DNA of 56,000 nucleotides, taken from contig JAFIFJ010000069.1 in the NCBI GenBank assembly GCA_020832085.1, positions 1-56,000 on the forward strand, given 5' to 3'. The stretch's first letter is position 1. Every line of letters begins with the position of its first letter. The position numbers and the translations under genes are program-made. The notes under the pieces are model-generated. The model made no database searches. It was not told where the DNA came from and saw only the letters and a list, made by a program, of their open reading frames with translations. Source of the stretch: Gammaproteobacteria bacterium. Its GTDB lineage: Bacteria > Pseudomonadota > Gammaproteobacteria > Pseudomonadales > Azotimanducaceae. This document shows, piece by piece, positions 53,557-56,000 of this stretch.

Positions 53557-54675
53557 ATGACTGCTGATTCCCACTACCGTCTCTATGGCGGCGAGATTTC
53601 CTACTACTCCGGCAAGGTCCGCGCCTACCTGCGCCACAAGGGCATTCCCTTCGAGGAGCAGCAGGCCACAAGGGAGGTCTACAAGGAGGTCATCCTGCCC
53701 CGGGTGGGATGGCCGGTGATTCCGGTCGTCGTGACACCGGATGATCAGACCCTGCAGGACAGTAGCGACATCATCGACGCCCTCGAGCAGCGTTTCCCGG
53801 AGCCGAGCGTCTATCCCGAAGGTCCCTGCCAGAAACTCGCAGCACTCCTGCTCGAAGTGTATGGCGACGAGTGGCTGAAGATTCCAGCCATGCACTACCG
53901 CTGGAACCACAATACAGACTGGATCATCCGCGAGTTCGGCCGCCTGTCACGGCCTGACGGCACCGCAGAGGAGCAATACGAGATCGGTGAACGGACCTGC
54001 CGTCCCTTCCGTGGCTCACTACCGGCCCTTGGGGTCAGTGAGAGCACCATCCCCGCCATCGAGGCCAGCTACGAGGCCCTGCTTGGGGATCTCGACGCGC
54101 ACTTCGCCAAACATCCTTTCCTGTTCGGAAACCGACCCTCCATTGGCGACTTCGGCCTGATCGGGCCGCTGTATGCCCATCAGTACCGGGATCCGGCCTC
54201 AGGCGCGCTCATGGAGCGCATCGCCCCAAGTGTCGTGGCCTGGGTCAAGCGCATGGTGGAGCCGGCAAACGCCGACACCAAGGGTGAGTTCCTGCCGGAC
54301 GATGACGTTCCTGACACCCTGCTGCCCGTGCTGGCACGCATGGCCGCAGAGCAATTTCCGGTACTGGCCTCCACGCGAACGGCGTTCGAGGCATGGAACG
54401 CTGCCCACCCCGAAGAGGCCATCCCGCGCGGCATCGGCATGCACGGCTTCACGCTGCAGCGGGATACGCCGCAGCAAGCCCAGGGGGAGCGGGCGATCTT
54501 CCCCTTCGACCTGTGGATGCTGCAACGGCCTCAGGACCACTATCGCGAGCTGGATGGCAGCGGCCGGGCGGCTGCCGACGCGTTCATGACCCGCTTCGGC
54601 AGCGATGGGGCCCTGCTCGCCCCCTCCAACCCCACCCGACTGACCCGGGTCGCGTTTCGCCTGGCAAGGGCTTGA
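53557..54675 (+). CDS. GST-fold protein with a C-terminal extension
   Basis: 372 residues from the ATG at 53557; a GTG at 53524 overlapping the previous stop is also open. The thioredoxin-like domain has YSGKVRAYLRHKGIPFEE and VIPVVVTPDD, then LQDSSDIIDALEQRFP. The helical domain runs to about 240 (FLFGNRPSIGDFGLIGP, the conserved GST motif). The last 130 residues (from about KGEFLPDDDVPDT) are unusual. Ser or Tyr for glutathione activation is not obvious (YYSGKV). With the ATP-grasp protein it may form a small peptide-type pathway; no direct evidence. Confidence 0.78.
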   Translation: MTADSHYRLYGGEISYYSGKVRAYLRHKGIPFEEQQATREVYKEVILPRVGWPVIPVVVTPDDQTLQDSSDIIDALEQRFPEPSVYPEGPCQKLAALLLEVYGDEWLKIPAMHYRWNHNTDWIIREFGRLSRPDGTAEEQYEIGERTCRPFRGSLPALGVSESTIPAIEASYEALLGDLDAHFAKHPFLFGNRPSIGDFGLIGPLYAHQYRDPASGALMERIAPSVVAWVKRMVEPANADTKGEFLPDDDVPDTLLPVLARMAAEQFPVLASTRTAFEAWNAAHPEEAIPRGIGMHGFTLQRDTPQQAQGERAIFPFDLWMLQRPQDHYRELDGSGRAAADAFMTRFGSDGALLAPSNPTRLTRVAFRLARA

Positions 54676-54692
54676 GCCGGCGGCGGCGCAGT

Positions 54693-55523
54693 TCAGCCGC
54701 GCCGCTTCGCGGCCCAGGCCCTGGCCTCGGCGGACGCGGTCCAGCGCAGGGCATTGTGCAGGAGGCGCCGGTAACCAGGGTTGTCGAAGGCAGCCGGCCC
54801 GTCTCCGAGTTCGGATACCACCACCGGCGACGCCGCGGCCGCGTTGGCCCACACCACCAGGTTACTGCCAGGGGGGTGACTCCAGCTGGACTGCTCAGCC
54901 TCCGGCGCCAACGGTGGCGGCGAAAAGTTCTCGACCACGAAGTCATAGTCGGCGCGCATCAGTGGCAGCACCCTGGACTCGAACTCGGCGGTCTTCAGGT
55001 ACAGCTCGTCCGTCACCTCGAAGCCCGCATCGAGCCCTTCGAGTACGGCATGCCCCAGCTCTGGAGACACCCGGAACGTGGCGTTCGGATGGGGTCCGTG
55101 GCCACCCCGGTACCCTGAGCCCGGAACCTGCCTGCCGTCGAGCTGCCCTGCTTTCAGCATGAATGACGTGCCCGTGATGGCGCGCCACAGCGGCCATTCC
55201 GGCCAGGAGACCGAAGCGTGGTTGAGCAGGACGATGCCTTTGCCAAGTTCGATGAGTGCTTCAATGCTGGCCCGGTAATCGGCGCTGGGCTGGCCGTCCT
55301 CTGAAGCAAGATCGTGGGTGAGACCGGCGCCTGGAATGCCGCTCATGTCGTAGAACAACACGGCATCGTAGCGCGCAACATGCTCCGGCCGCAGGATCAC
55401 CTGGGCCGCCGGATGTTCCACCAGCGTCGTTTCGATGTCCGCCATGGAATCGAACATCGCCAGGAATGAGTCGTGATTGTAAAAGTGGCCCTTGCTGACG
55501 ATCAGCACATCGAGCTTGTCCAT
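54693..55523 (-). CDS. ThuA-like (trehalose utilisation-type) protein
   Basis: 276 residues. VLIVSKGHFYNHDSFLAMFD and YDAVLFYDMSGIPG match the ThuA glutamine-amidotransferase-like fold (GGHxxH and D-x-x-x-x). IVLLNHASVSWPEW, GHGPHPNA and LPLMRADYDFV follow. It lacks the catalytic Cys of true amidotransferases, as ThuA proteins do. ThuA-type proteins take part in sugar metabolism in some bacteria; the function here is unknown. It is on the same strand as the rRNA operon, whose terminator lies 180 bases upstream. No other gene is seen in 55524-55703. Confidence 0.82.
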   Translation of the reverse strand: MDKLDVLIVSKGHFYNHDSFLAMFDSMADIETTLVEHPAAQVILRPEHVARYDAVLFYDMSGIPGAGLTHDLASEDGQPSADYRASIEALIELGKGIVLLNHASVSWPEWPLWRAITGTSFMLKAGQLDGRQVPGSGYRGGHGPHPNATFRVSPELGHAVLEGLDAGFEVTDELYLKTAEFESRVLPLMRADYDFVVENFSPPPLAPEAEQSSWSHPPGSNLVVWANAAAASPVVVSELGDGPAAFDNPGYRRLLHNALRWTASAEARAWAAKRRG

Positions 55524-55703
55524 CTCCCCTCCAGTGACGTCTGAGCAATATCAAGCACGCGTGCTGGAAGTCTACTGCCAATGGATGCGTTTTGTGCAGG
55601 CCATTCACGGCCGAAATCGATTCCGGTGGCCTGCTGCAAATCGGGATCGATAGCGAAGACGCGTCGCAAGCTGCCACGGTCCTGCGGAAGTTTTTCTCGC
55701 CCC

Positions 55704-55740
55704 AAAAATGAAAAAGGCCCCACCTGTCGGTGGAGCCTTT
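55704..55740 (-). terminator. Intrinsic terminator of the rRNA operon
   Basis: On the minus strand the stem is AAAGGCTCCACC and GGTGGGGCCTTT with one mismatch and a 4-base loop, followed by a T-rich run (complement of 55704-55715). It lies 11 bases after the 5S 3' end. This is the clearest intrinsic terminator in the window. Confidence 0.9.
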
Positions 55741-55751
55741 GTCATTTAGAA

Positions 55752-55868
55752 GCCTGACGACGACCTACTCTCACACGGGGAGACCCCGCACTACCATCGG
55801 CGCTGAGCTGTTTCACTTCTGAGTTCGGGATGGGATCAGGTGGTTCCAGCTCGCAATGATCGTCAGAC
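55752..55868 (-). rRNA. rrf: 5S ribosomal RNA
   Basis: 117 bases. The minus strand contains the universal 5S core: CCACCTGATCCCATCCCGAA, then CTCAGAAGTGAAAC, GCCGATGGTAGT and GGGGTCTCCCC. The ends GTCTGACGA and TCGTCAGGC pair to form helix I, which sets the limits. It is followed at once by an intrinsic terminator. 23S is expected to the right, outside the window. Confidence 0.96.
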
Positions 55869-56000
55869 TAACCGTTCGGGTCGGTGTCCTTATCCCCAGA
55901 GCTCTCTGGATGCAGGCTTGCCGTCCCTGTACGTCAGCCGTCGCAATGCGACAGCTCGATGTGAATGAAGTGATCTGTTGCTGATGACACTGATTCAGAA
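55869..56000 (-). other. 23S-5S rRNA spacer, to the window edge
   Basis: A 132-base region upstream of 5S on the rRNA strand. I see no tRNA cloverleaf and no recognisable 3' end of 23S, so the spacer probably runs to the edge. Short repeats near 55918-55945 may be processing stems. Confidence 0.6.

Noticed and set aside
1..56000. CRISPR arrays, insertion sequences, attachment sites and tRNAs
   Set aside because: No spaced direct repeats, transposase, terminal inverted repeats or cloverleaf seen by eye. A dedicated search would settle this.

Overview
The window is GC-rich chromosomal DNA of a gammaproteobacterium. The evidence is gene order and gene type. pepA-holC-(small gene)-valS follows the order known in Pseudomonas. 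A HolD-like gene, rimI and prfC lie in the order known in E. coli. There is a FabY-type ketoacyl synthase, a ydbH-ynbE-ydbL set and a PA2778/PA2779 pair. The species cannot be named from this sequence. I see no phage, insertion sequence, CRISPR array or tRNA. The right edge holds the 3' end of an rRNA operon (5S gene, minus strand).

Layout. 1-5246: a broken MoaD/ThiS-like gene, an acyl-CoA dehydrogenase, a Rieske oxygenase, a lipoprotein methyltransferase-like gene and an enoyl-CoA hydratase-family gene, giving a lipid or aromatic catabolic flavour. 5263-10745: a beta-propeller/amidohydrolase fusion, a polysaccharide deacetylase and a repeat-bearing envelope protein. 10820-13894: ydbH-ynbE-ydbL, predicted intermembrane phospholipid transport. 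13932-17623: a beta-lactamase-fold protein that has lost its catalytic residues, a C39-like lipoprotein with its usual partner, and two small genes. 17729-23078: pepA, holC, a conserved unknown gene and valS. 23084-28123: quinone oxidoreductase, hisF-hisH, ferrochelatase and carboxylesterase. 28133-30800: GST and LysR divergent from a TauE-type exporter. 30873-35194: an RND efflux pump with its adaptor. 35365-40326: a 1653-residue single-chain acyl-CoA carboxylase. 40694-44743: moaB, MaoC, FabY and SirB1. 44857-50079: prfC, cupin, rimI and HolD-like on the minus strand, a DAHP synthase on the plus strand and an SDR. 50179-55523: a secreted zinc metalloprotease with a separately encoded propeptide-like partner, an ATP-grasp ligase/GST-fold pair and a ThuA-like gene. 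55704-56000: rRNA terminator, 5S gene and 23S-5S spacer.

Most of the window is housekeeping or ordinary accessory metabolism. The parts that most deserve follow-up are the carboxylase with the unusual order CT-alpha, helical region, CT-beta, BC, BCCP; the split metalloprotease/propeptide pair with a C-terminal sorting signal; the ATP-grasp/GST pair, which sits across a structured intergenic region from that protease locus; the EF-hand protein with a dead serine-hydrolase fold; and the amber codon in the MoaD-like gene. Strong GC hairpins without T-tracts recur at gene ends. Two AT-rich islands (about 9941-9980 and 16680-16765) stand out as promoter or operator regions.
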